Assembly (NCBI GenBank): GCA_017477935.1
Contig: JAFVIC010000106.1
Location: 1-64,000, forward strand
DNA: 64,000 nt
From: Akkermansia sp.
GTDB lineage: Bacteria; Verrucomicrobiota; Verrucomicrobiia; Verrucomicrobiales; Akkermansiaceae
Direction: 5' to 3'
Shown piece after piece: positions 25,742 to 32,653 of the stretch (the stretch's first letter is position 1; every line of letters begins with the position of its first letter). The notes below the pieces were generated by a model. It was not told the origin of the DNA and searched no databases. It saw only the letters and a list, made by a program, of their open reading frames with translations. A program made the translations under genes and the position numbers.

Positions 25742-25770
25742 CTCCGGTAAAATGGATAGGGATGGTGCAA

Positions 25771-26532
25771 TCAACGGCTGCCGGGGGTACCCATGTTCAC
25801 CTGGCTGCTGCGCAGGGGGAACATCAGCATGTAACCACCCTGAGCAATCACAGCGTTGGAAATGGTGGAACGCTCGTTGAAGCTGTAGCTGATGTAGAAT
25901 GCCTTACCGTCAGTGTTGCGGGATATGCGGATGGACTCTTTCATCTTGGACAGAGAGTCCTCTTTTTCCAGCGTCCATTCCTGGCCGGTCTGAGCACCGT
26001 AGATATTGTCATCCGTTGCCTGGTATTCCTTTGCCGTGAGTTCACCGTTGTTGGAAATCCACACATTTCTGGCGGAATCATACGAAAGCGCGCTGATGGT
26101 CAGCGGGGCGGTGCGCTTGGTCTGGGGGTCGGCGGTCAGGGAAAGAACAGCCCACTTGTTATCACCCTCGCTCTTCAGACCTACAGCCACCTCGCGAGCG
26201 GTCACAATCTTTACTTTTTTCCACTCAGCCCGGTACTTATCATAATCATCCTTTTTGGGCCAGAGCTTGGCATCGTATGCTATGAGGGTCAGCGGGTCAT
26301 AACTATCCATGAAGGCTTTCTGCTCTTCAGGAGAGAGGTTTTGCAGGCGGTTGAGCAGCTCCTGCTGCATCTTGATGAACTCAGGGCTGAACTGAGGGGT
26401 AACGGCTGTGCCGGTTTTCATGGTGGCGTTTGTCGGCAGCAGCCCCTGCAGCACGGCATTCTCAGCCCCGTATGCATGGTTCACCAGCGCCGGAACTGCC
26501 ATCAGTGCAAGAATGGTATAAAGTGCTTTCAT
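25771..26532 (-). CDS. Secreted protein of unknown function
   Basis: A 253-residue protein with a signal peptide (MKALYTILALMAVPALVNHAYG, probable cleavage AYGAE). It contains a short helical segment (MQQELLNRLQNLSPEEQKAF) followed by a beta-rich part. I do not recognise a family. The ATG at 26532 is preferred over 26574 because the promoter -10 box (26546-26551) lies between them. It is divergent from a lipoprotein gene, with the two promoters sharing their -35 region, and is followed by a hairpin terminator. Confidence 0.75.
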   Translation of the reverse strand: MKALYTILALMAVPALVNHAYGAENAVLQGLLPTNATMKTGTAVTPQFSPEFIKMQQELLNRLQNLSPEEQKAFMDSYDPLTLIAYDAKLWPKKDDYDKYRAEWKKVKIVTAREVAVGLKSEGDNKWAVLSLTADPQTKRTAPLTISALSYDSARNVWISNNGELTAKEYQATDDNIYGAQTGQEWTLEKEDSLSKMKESIRISRNTDGKAFYISYSFNERSTISNAVIAQGGYMLMFPLRSSQVNMGTPGSR

Positions 26533-26545
26533 GTCTGTGACTGTT

Positions 26546-26574
26546 AATCTATCATTGTTTTTTTTACTTGGCAA
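26546..26574 (-). promoter_or_regulatory. Promoter of the secreted-protein gene (divergent, left)
   Basis: Minus strand: TTGCCA (26569-26574), a 17-base spacer containing an A-run, TAGATT (26546-26551). Its -35 box overlaps the -35 box of the plus-strand promoter by 5 bases. Confidence 0.65.
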
Positions 26575-26596
26575 GCACGAAATTTCGTGGTAATGT
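26568..26596 (+). promoter_or_regulatory. Promoter of the lipoprotein-galM pair (divergent, right)
   Basis: TTGGCA (26568-26573), a 17-base spacer containing the palindrome CACGAAATTTCGTG, TAATGT (26591-26596). The ATG is 9 bases later. The palindrome could be an operator. Confidence 0.6.
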
Positions 26597-26605
26597 CATG
26601 CACGT

Positions 26606-27064
26606 ATGAAAGCCGTGATGATGATGCCACTGAAAACATTAGTTATTTGCGCGCTGGTGAGTGTGCTGGCGGTTGCCTGCCGGACCCCTACGCCCGCTAC
26701 GCGCATTGCGGCTCACTCTGCTATGTTCCGCCAACTGCCCGTGGAGCAGCAGGCGCTGGTTCAGCAGGGCAAAATCTGTGAAGGTATGGGGGAAGATGCC
26801 GTATTCCTGGCATGGGGGCAGCCTGATACTCCGCCGCTGATCGGGCAGGTGAACGGCAAGAAAATAGCCCGCTGGGTATACAAAGGCTACGAGCCTGTTA
26901 CCGTCATGAATAGTTCACCGTACCCGGGCTGGGGGCCCTATGGGTGGTATGGTTACAACTGGCCGACCACATCCACCGCCTACATCCCCCGCAATGTCGC
27001 CTATGTCGAGTTCGTGAACGGCAAAGTGACCGCCTGGGCCAGTAGTAAACCTGCTCAAAACTGA
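26606..27064 (+). CDS. Lipoprotein of unknown function
   Basis: A 152-residue lipoprotein: a signal sequence ending in the lipobox LAVAC (Cys about residue 25), then a small domain that starts HSAMFRQLPVEQQALVQQG and contains the GMGEDAVFLAWGQPD motif. This motif resembles proteins of the SmpA/OmlA type in which a helix-helix-strand unit ends with a turn before G(Q/K)P (tentative). A Gly/Tyr/Trp/Pro-rich loop (PYPGWGPYGWYGYNW) follows. The gene is expected to be leaderless. galM follows after 10 bases. Confidence 0.75.
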   Translation: MKAVMMMPLKTLVICALVSVLAVACRTPTPATRIAAHSAMFRQLPVEQQALVQQGKICEGMGEDAVFLAWGQPDTPPLIGQVNGKKIARWVYKGYEPVTVMNSSPYPGWGPYGWYGYNWPTTSTAYIPRNVAYVEFVNGKVTAWASSKPAQN

Positions 27065-27074
27065 CTTTTTACTT

Positions 27075-28007
27075 ATGAATAATATCATCGAAAAGGCTGA
27101 GATTTATACTCTCAGCACGGATGTGCTCAGCGTGCGTGTGTGCAACATCGGCGCGCGCGTGCTGAGTTTCGACTATGCCGGGGTCGATATGCTTTACGGC
27201 CCGAAAACGCCTGAGGAGCTTGCTGCCGATACCTGTTACTGCGGGGCCGTGTGCGGGCGTGTTGCCAACCGTATTGCCGGCGGGTGTTTCGAGCTTGACG
27301 GTCGGGAATACTCCCTGGCTGTCAACAATGGGCCGAACCATCTGCACGGCGGCAACATCGGTTTCTCCGATATTCCCTGGGCTGTAGAGAGCGCCACACC
27401 GACTCAGCTGGTGCTCACGCTCACCTCACCCGATGGCGATGAGGGTTACCCGGGCACCGTGAAAGTGCGTGCTGTTTATTCTGTCGAGGGGAACTCGCTC
27501 ACTCTTGAGCTGCAAGCTACGACAGATGCACCCACGCTGCTCAACCTCACCAATCACGCGTACTGGAACCTCAATGGCAGCGGCACGATGGATGACCACC
27601 TGTTACAGGTGAATGCCACGGCCTACACCCCCATGGTGGCGAATATTCCCACCGGTGCCATTCTGCCCGTACAGGGCACGCTGTACGATCTGACGGCGCC
27701 CGCCTGTTTGGGCGAGCGCAATGCCCCCGAGACAATCGCCGGGGGGTACGATGACAACTACGTTCTGTCCGCCACCCCCGGGGTGAAAGAGGTCGCTGTG
27801 CTCACGAACGGCAAAAACACCTTGAAACTTGCGACGGATGCTCCCGGCTTGCAGGTCTACACCGGCGATTACCTGCCCCTCAAGCGTGGCGGTGTAGCGC
27901 TCGAAGCCCAGAATTACCCGGACTCTCCCCACAATCCGCATTTCCCCACCATCGAACTGCGCCCCGGGCAGGAATACGCCCGTACCATTCGCTGGTCGGC
28001 GGAATAA
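27075..28007 (+). CDS. galM: Aldose 1-epimerase
   Basis: Interconverts alpha and beta anomers of galactose or glucose. A 310-residue galactose mutarotase with NRIAGGCFELDG, the catalytic His in LTNHAYWNL and the catalytic Glu in GVALEAQNYPD. No signal peptide, so it is cytoplasmic, which contrasts with the lipoprotein gene just upstream (10 bases). It ends before a strong bidirectional hairpin. Confidence 0.9.
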   Translation: MNNIIEKAEIYTLSTDVLSVRVCNIGARVLSFDYAGVDMLYGPKTPEELAADTCYCGAVCGRVANRIAGGCFELDGREYSLAVNNGPNHLHGGNIGFSDIPWAVESATPTQLVLTLTSPDGDEGYPGTVKVRAVYSVEGNSLTLELQATTDAPTLLNLTNHAYWNLNGSGTMDDHLLQVNATAYTPMVANIPTGAILPVQGTLYDLTAPACLGERNAPETIAGGYDDNYVLSATPGVKEVAVLTNGKNTLKLATDAPGLQVYTGDYLPLKRGGVALEAQNYPDSPHNPHFPTIELRPGQEYARTIRWSAE

Positions 28008-28039
28008 TTCCGGCTTTTAACGATTCCTTACAATACATT

Positions 28040-28073
28040 ATCGCAGAGGGCGCTTTATTCCGCTCTCTGCGAT
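28040..28073. terminator. Bidirectional terminator between galM and panB
   Basis: 13-bp arms (28040-28052 and 28061-28073; ATCGCAGAG pairs with CTCTGCGAT, continuing with one G-T pair) around the loop CTTTATTC, followed by GTTGTTT on the plus strand. It sits between two convergent operons. Confidence 0.8.
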
Positions 28074-28101
28074 GTTGTTTCAGCTTGCCCTTCAGGGAGA
28101 A

Positions 28102-28866
28102 CTACTCCGGTTGGCGAACTTCGGCAATATATTCTTTCACCGCACGGGTGATTTCGCCGGCGATATTGGCCTTGGGCCGGGCAAAAGAGGGGGTGAACCA
28201 GGGGTAACCGCCGACCAAATCGTGGAACACGGCCACTTCGCCATCACAGGTGCCACGCCCGGCACCGATACCGATGGTAATGATGGGGCAAGCCTCGGTA
28301 ATTGCTTTGGCCACACTGTGCTTAGTGCACTCGATGACCACGGAGAAGGCACCGGCACGCACCACGGCCTCCATGTCGCGCATAAGGGCGGCGGCCTCTT
28401 CATCCGTCTTGCCGCGCATGCGGTAACCGCCGTCTTCCCTCACCTTTTGCGGCAGCAGGCCAATGTGCCCCTGCACGGGAATGCCCGCCTGCGTGATAGC
28501 ACGAATCTGTGCTTCCATGGCGGCTCCGCCCTCGAGCTTGACGGCATCTGCCCCCACAGCCATGAGCGCGTGAGCGGTTGCAAGCGCCTGCTCAGGGGTG
28601 TCGTAGGTGTGAATAGGCATGTCTGCAATCACCACCGCATGTTGCGCTGCGCGAGCCACGGCTTCCACATGGTGCAGCATGTGTGCCAGCGTCACATGGG
28701 TGGTGTCGGGGTAGCCAAGCATCACCATGCCCAGGGAGTCACCCACGAGTATCATATCCACCCCGGCTTCATCAACCAAGCGGGCAGTGGGGTAATCGTA
28801 AGCAGTCAGTTCCGAAACGGGGGTATGCCCCTTGCGGGCAATGATGGCAGCAATTTTACTGTTCAT
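28102..28866 (-). CDS. panB: 3-methyl-2-oxobutanoate hydroxymethyltransferase
   Basis: First committed step of pantothenate synthesis: adds a hydroxymethyl group to ketoisovalerate. A 254-residue TIM-barrel enzyme with the metal site VGDSLGMVMLG, the HVTLAHML segment and KLEGG. The start at 28866 (MNSKIAAI) fits the family; a start at 28887 would overlap folK and add MTCNCQT. Last gene of the dapA-dapB-folK-panB run. No panC is seen in the window. Confidence 0.9.
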   Translation of the reverse strand: MNSKIAAIIARKGHTPVSELTAYDYPTARLVDEAGVDMILVGDSLGMVMLGYPDTTHVTLAHMLHHVEAVARAAQHAVVIADMPIHTYDTPEQALATAHALMAVGADAVKLEGGAAMEAQIRAITQAGIPVQGHIGLLPQKVREDGGYRMRGKTDEEAAALMRDMEAVVRAGAFSVVIECTKHSVAKAITEACPIITIGIGAGRGTCDGEVAVFHDLVGGYPWFTPSFARPKANIAGEITRAVKEYIAEVRQPE

Positions 28867-28876
28867 GGTCTGGCAG

Positions 28877-29377
28877 TTACAGGTCAAAGGGTGTTACTGT
28901 CGGTCGCTCGGCGGGCAGGGTGGCCAGCAGCTCGCTGACGGTGAGTGCCTGCCCCGGCAGGCGAAGCTGCGGGTCGATGTCGCAGAGGGGGCGCAGCACG
29001 AACTCCCGCACGTGGGCACGAGGGTGAGGCAGCGTAAGCTCGGGGGTGCTCAGCACGCTGTCGTCGTAGCAGATGACATCGATATCGCAGGTGCGCGGGG
29101 CGCCGTATTCGCCGGTACGCTTGCGCCCCAGCGCTTGCTCGATGCCCCGGCAAAGCTCCAGTACCTGCTGCGGTGTGTTGTCCGTACTGATGGCCACGCA
29201 GGCATTCAGAAACAGCGGTGAACCGGGCGGACAGCCTACCGGTTCGGTTTCATAGAGCTGCGAGAGCCGCAAGCCGCCGAAGGCCTCCGCCAGACCGTCA
29301 CAGGCGCTTTCCAGCGTAGCGAGACGGTCACCGGTGTTGGAACCCAGCGACAGAAACACTGTGTGAGGGGCGCTCAT
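28877..29377 (-). CDS. folK: Dihydropterin pyrophosphokinase
   Basis: Moves pyrophosphate from ATP to hydroxymethyl-dihydropterin in folate synthesis. A 166-residue HPPK with LSLGSNTGDR, ETEPVGCPPGSPLFLNACV and the signature RRTCDID-like segment APRTCDIDVICYDD, plus LPHPRAHVREFVL. The ATG at 29377 is 1 base after the dapB stop; the open frame upstream of it belongs to dapB read in another frame. It is a stand-alone HPPK, not fused to FolB or FolP. Confidence 0.9.
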   Translation of the reverse strand: MSAPHTVFLSLGSNTGDRLATLESACDGLAEAFGGLRLSQLYETEPVGCPPGSPLFLNACVAISTDNTPQQVLELCRGIEQALGRKRTGEYGAPRTCDIDVICYDDSVLSTPELTLPHPRAHVREFVLRPLCDIDPQLRLPGQALTVSELLATLPAERPTVTPFDL

Positions 29378-29378
29378 C

Positions 29379-30110
29379 TTAATCGGTGAAGCCCAGTACG
29401 TCCTGCATGGAGTAGAGCCCGGCGGGCTTGTCAGCGAGCCAGAGTGCGGCACGCACGGCACCACCGGCGAATGTCATGCGGCTGGAGGCCTTGTGAGTGA
29501 GCTCCACTCGCTCGCCATCGGTGGCATACATGACGGTATGGTCGCCCACCACGTCACCACCACGCAGGGAGTGCATGCCAATCTGAGCCTGCGGGCGGGC
29601 GCCCACCAACCCATTGCGGCCGTGCATCACATCTTTTTCGTAATCCAGCCCGGTCACATCGCATACCACCTCTGCCAGTGTGCGGGCGGTACCGCTGGGG
29701 GCATCCAGCTTGTGGTGGTGGTGCATTTCGATGATTTCGATATCGTAATCCTTCAGGATGGCGGTCGCTTTGCGGGTGAGCCAGAAAAGGGTGTTCACGC
29801 CCACGGAGTAGTTGCTGGCGAAAACGATGGGAATCTGCTTGGCGGCCTCGGCAATGGCGGCGCGCTCCTCAGCGGTGTGACCCGTGGTGCCGATAACCAG
29901 CGGCTTGCCCTGCGCGATGGCGGTGGCCAGCAGCTCAGGGGTAAAACCGTGGAACGAGAAGTCGATGGCGATATCCGCCTGCTGCATGGCAGCGGCGATA
30001 TCCTGTCCCACGTCGTGTGTGGAGCCCATCTCGGTGGCGGGGTTAAGCTCTACGGCCTGTTTCACCGCCTGACCCATGCGACCGGAAATACCTGTGACAA
30101 GAATTTTCAT
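29379..30110 (-). CDS. dapB: 4-hydroxy-tetrahydrodipicolinate reductase
   Basis: Reduces the DapA product in lysine and diaminopimelate synthesis. A 243-residue protein with the NAD(P)-binding loop GISGRMGQ and the substrate motif EMHHHHKLDAPSGTA. It lies 9 bases downstream of dapA, the natural partner, and directly abuts folK. Confidence 0.95.
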   Translation of the reverse strand: MKILVTGISGRMGQAVKQAVELNPATEMGSTHDVGQDIAAAMQQADIAIDFSFHGFTPELLATAIAQGKPLVIGTTGHTAEERAAIAEAAKQIPIVFASNYSVGVNTLFWLTRKATAILKDYDIEIIEMHHHHKLDAPSGTARTLAEVVCDVTGLDYEKDVMHGRNGLVGARPQAQIGMHSLRGGDVVGDHTVMYATDGERVELTHKASSRMTFAGGAVRAALWLADKPAGLYSMQDVLGFTD

Positions 30111-30119
30111 GACTCTGAT

Positions 30120-31001
30120 TTACAGAAGGTTATAGTCCTTAAGAAGTTTGGTGAGCTCAGCGTGTTTGGACTCAGCCAGTGCCACAAGGGGCATGCGGAT
30201 TTCCCAGCTCATATCACCGCGCAGCGCCATGGCTGCCTTTACCGGCACGGGGTTGCCATCCAGGCTCATCAGCCCCTTCATCAGCGGGTAATACTTCTTC
30301 TGCAACTCCAGTGCTTTCTTACCGTCGCCGGAAATCGCGGCATCCACCAGCGCTTTCATCTCTGCGGGGGCGACATTGGAGGTTACGGATACCAGACCCA
30401 CGGCACCGCAGGAGATAAAGGGCACGGTCAGACCATCGTCACCGCTCAGAATAGCGAAGTCTTCCGGCAGGGCCTGTACGAGCTGGTTCACACGCTCCAC
30501 GCTGCCGCCGGCTTCTTTGATAGCCACAATGTTCGGGCAGTCCTTAGCCAGACGAGCCACGGTGTCCACCGCGATTTCGATTCCGCTGCGACCGGGAATG
30601 CTGTAGAGGAGGATGGGCAGGGAGGTGGCATCAGCAATCGCCTTGAAGTGGCGGTACACGCCTTCCTGACTGGGCTTGTTGTAGTAGGGACAGACCTGCA
30701 GGGTGCCGTCAGCGCCCATGGCCTCGGCCTCACGGGTCATTTCGATAGCCTCGATGGTGCTGTTGGAACCGGTACCGGCAATAACCTGGCAGCGCCCGGC
30801 GGCGTATTCAATGGCCAGGCGGATGACTTCCATGTGCTCTTTGTGGCTCAGGGTGGGGCTTTCGCCGGTAGTGCCGACGGGCACGATGCCGTCTACACCG
30901 CCGGCAATCTGAGCTTCCACCAGGGCTTTCAGGGCCTCGGTGTCGATTTGATTATCTTTGAAAGGGGTGACAATAGCTGTGTAAAGTCCGTGGTACTTCA
31001 T
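30120..31001 (-). CDS. dapA: 4-hydroxy-tetrahydrodipicolinate synthase
   Basis: Condenses pyruvate with aspartate semialdehyde. A 293-residue aldolase with GTTGESPTLS, the catalytic Tyr in YSIPGRSG and the Schiff-base Lys in VAIKEA. First gene of the run with dapB, folK and panB. The -10 box TAGAAT lies 13 bases before the ATG, so the leader is only about 6 bases. Confidence 0.95.
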   Translation of the reverse strand: MKYHGLYTAIVTPFKDNQIDTEALKALVEAQIAGGVDGIVPVGTTGESPTLSHKEHMEVIRLAIEYAAGRCQVIAGTGSNSTIEAIEMTREAEAMGADGTLQVCPYYNKPSQEGVYRHFKAIADATSLPILLYSIPGRSGIEIAVDTVARLAKDCPNIVAIKEAGGSVERVNQLVQALPEDFAILSGDDGLTVPFISCGAVGLVSVTSNVAPAEMKALVDAAISGDGKKALELQKKYYPLMKGLMSLDGNPVPVKAAMALRGDMSWEIRMPLVALAESKHAELTKLLKDYNLL

Positions 31002-31014
31002 AATGTTCGCACAT

Positions 31015-31020
31015 ATTCTA
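31015..31020 (-). promoter_or_regulatory. -10 box of dapA operon
   Basis: Minus strand TGCTAGAAT (TAGAAT 31015-31020). The -35 region (about 31037-31043) is poor and lies inside a hairpin at 31027-31058, which might help regulation or end the upstream transcript. Confidence 0.55.
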
Positions 31021-31026
31021 GCACAT

Positions 31027-31058
31027 TTTGCTGAAAAGTCACGCCTTTTTGCAGCAAA
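31027..31058 (-). other. Hairpin upstream of dapA
   Basis: TTTGCTG (31027-31033) pairs with CAGCAAA (31052-31058), extended by AAAAG with CTTTT across a small bulge. It lies between the 31146 gene and dapA and overlaps the expected -35 region of dapA. It could be a weak terminator for the upstream gene or a protein-binding site. Nothing else is seen in 31059-31145. Confidence 0.4.
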
Positions 31059-31145
31059 TTCTCCGCCGAATCACTCAAACTCCCAATCCGTTGGCTCTTG
31101 CACAACCGAAATGTGAGGTAAATCCTCAATGCTATTTGCTCTTTT

Positions 31146-32108
31146 TCACGGTCGCAGTTCGGAGCGCATGGCTGCAATCTGAGCGGCGGCTTCGGCGTCG
31201 CTGAGTGTATGATGATGGTCCGGGGGAGAGGGTGGGGTATGCTCGGCGGCAAGCCGACGTGCGGTAGCAGCCTGTTTTCGGCGGCGAATGTCGTCGTCGC
31301 GGCACCAGTTGGCGGCGTGTTGCAGTACGTCCGGCAGGTCGCGGAAGAAGTGCTCAAGGCTGTCAGGGCGATAGGTCGGCACCTTGGCAGCCGCGTAGTA
31401 GCGCTGCAGCTGCAGACAGATGCCGGGGTCGAGAGGTACGAGCCGGCAGGCTTGCCGGGCCTCGGTTTCCACCGGGCGGGGCAAAGGCGCGTCGAGATTG
31501 AGGCGTTTCAGCATGGGAATAGCCGGGGCCAGGCTTTGCAACCAGCGGCCAAAGGTCGCTGGTTCCGGGCCGTTTATCGGCGGGGGCGGGCTTTGCACCA
31601 CCGGGGCAGCTTGATACACCGTGGTACTAAGCTCCCCCTTGTTTATGATATCTTCTTTTTTCTTTTCTTTTCTGGTCACGATTTTGTCACGCTCGGAGCG
31701 TGACACAGGTGTGACAGGTGCAGGTGGGGGCGGCGTGACAGGTTGGTATTGGGGGGTAGCGGCGGCCATCTTCAGGCGGTGGTTGCGCTGACGGCGTGCA
31801 TCCAGGGCGCGCTGTTTGGCACTGCGGCCGCAGTGCAGGTCGAAGTTTGTGGCTACCAGGCAGCCGTCTTCATCAAGTACAGCCCAGCCGATTTTGCAGA
31901 GAGCCAGACCGCTGCCGGGTTCGTTGAGTTCAGCGTCGACCTGCTCCGGGAGCATGCGGGTGACTCCATCGGTGGTGTTTTCATCTATCCAGCACAGCCA
32001 ACGCGTGGCAATGCCCAGGGCGTGGTTGATTTCTATCTTGAGCAGGTGGGACAGGTTGTGTACTTCCGGAGAGCGCGAGAGGGAATGGTTGATTTTAGTC
32101 CAGTCCAT
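31146..32108 (-). CDS. Orphan phage-type replication organiser-like protein
   Basis: A 320-residue protein. The first about 110 residues (MDWTKINHSL...LPEQVDAELN...ALCKIGWAVLDEDGCLVATNFDLHCGRSAKQRA) resemble the N-terminal winged-helix domain of phage replication initiators or replisome organisers, including the late NF-x2-H-x-G-x-SAK-x-RA motif. A Pro-rich, Lys-rich linker follows, then a helical C-terminal part. No helicase loader, integrase or structural phage gene is nearby. The match is from memory of family patterns, so the function is tentative. It may be a relic or a domesticated replication factor. Confidence 0.5.
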   Translation of the reverse strand: MDWTKINHSLSRSPEVHNLSHLLKIEINHALGIATRWLCWIDENTTDGVTRMLPEQVDAELNEPGSGLALCKIGWAVLDEDGCLVATNFDLHCGRSAKQRALDARRQRNHRLKMAAATPQYQPVTPPPPAPVTPVSRSERDKIVTRKEKKKEDIINKGELSTTVYQAAPVVQSPPPPINGPEPATFGRWLQSLAPAIPMLKRLNLDAPLPRPVETEARQACRLVPLDPGICLQLQRYYAAAKVPTYRPDSLEHFFRDLPDVLQHAANWCRDDDIRRRKQAATARRLAAEHTPPSPPDHHHTLSDAEAAAQIAAMRSELRP

Positions 32109-32161
32109 GGGAGGGTTCTATTTTGTGTGGTTTGTTACAGCTAAAACTTTGTTCTGTCTTT

Positions 32162-32190
32162 CCTATATCACACTTTTTGCACCACGACAA
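32162..32190 (-). promoter_or_regulatory. Possible promoter of the orphan replication gene
   Basis: Minus strand: TTGTCG (32185-32190), a 17-base spacer, TATAGG (32162-32167), in an AT-rich stretch. The leader of about 47 bases is AT-rich. Alternatives exist in the same stretch. Confidence 0.4.
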
Positions 32191-32247
32191 TCATAAACAG
32201 GGCTTCGCGGCGACGTTACCCTCCACAGCGATTCAGCAGCAATAAGT

Positions 32248-32280
32248 AAGGCGGCTCTCGCCGAATGCGGGAGCCGCCTT
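32248..32280. terminator. Hairpin terminator after the GH20-Sel1 operon
   Basis: 10-bp arms AAGGCGGCTC (32248-32257) and GAGCCGCCTT (32271-32280) around a 13-base loop. On the minus strand UUACUUAUU follows. It lies 29 bases after the Sel1 gene stop. Confidence 0.7.
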
Positions 32281-32308
32281 GCGGTTAAAGCCGTGTAGTG
32301 TTAAACGC

Positions 32309-32653
32309 TCAACTTTCCTTCTGCAACAGCATGGCCGCAGCCATGCTGTTGCCGCTGCGGGCGGCGATACGCAGGGCGGTGAGGGCTTTTTCCGTGTCTT
32401 TCGGCAGCAGGGTGCCCTGAATCAGACACATGGCCAGCACGAAGAGTGCCACATGGTCACCGCTCTGGGCGGCGGATTCAAGGTTGGCGATGTCTTCGCG
32501 TGTTTTGACTTGGGCGAAGTAGACCCTGGCGAGCTGGTTCTGCGCCTCGGCATGGCCGGCGAAGGCTGCGCGGCGAAGGTGCTCGGCACCTTCTGCTGCC
32601 TGGCCGGCTTTGAATGCGAGTGCTGCCTGCTGGTATTCCTGTTCGGCGTCCAT
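32309..32653 (-). CDS. Small Sel1/TPR-like repeat protein
   Basis: A 114-residue helical-repeat protein with about three Sel1-like units (AAFAGHAEAQNQLARVYF, SAAQSGDHVALFVLAMCL, AARSGNSMAAAMLL). No signal peptide. Such repeats serve protein-protein contacts. Its ATG overlaps the stop of the GH20 gene by one base (TAATG on the minus strand), so it is translationally coupled to an exported enzyme although it appears cytoplasmic. Confidence 0.75.
   Translation of the reverse strand: MDAEQEYQQAALAFKAGQAAEGAEHLRRAAFAGHAEAQNQLARVYFAQVKTREDIANLESAAQSGDHVALFVLAMCLIQGTLLPKDTEKALTALRIAARSGNSMAAAMLLQKES

Noticed and set aside
25629..25770. tRNA or small RNA gene in the gap
   Set aside because: No cloverleaf or conserved TTCGANNC box is visible; only the terminator hairpin is supported.
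29493..31034. 513-residue plus-strand open frame across dapB and dapA
   Set aside because: dapA and dapB are certain on the minus strand; the frame is a GC-driven shadow.
31146..32108. Prophage remnant around the replication-type gene
   Set aside because: No integrase, terminase, capsid, tail or lysis gene and no attachment repeats are seen on either side, so only the single gene is called.
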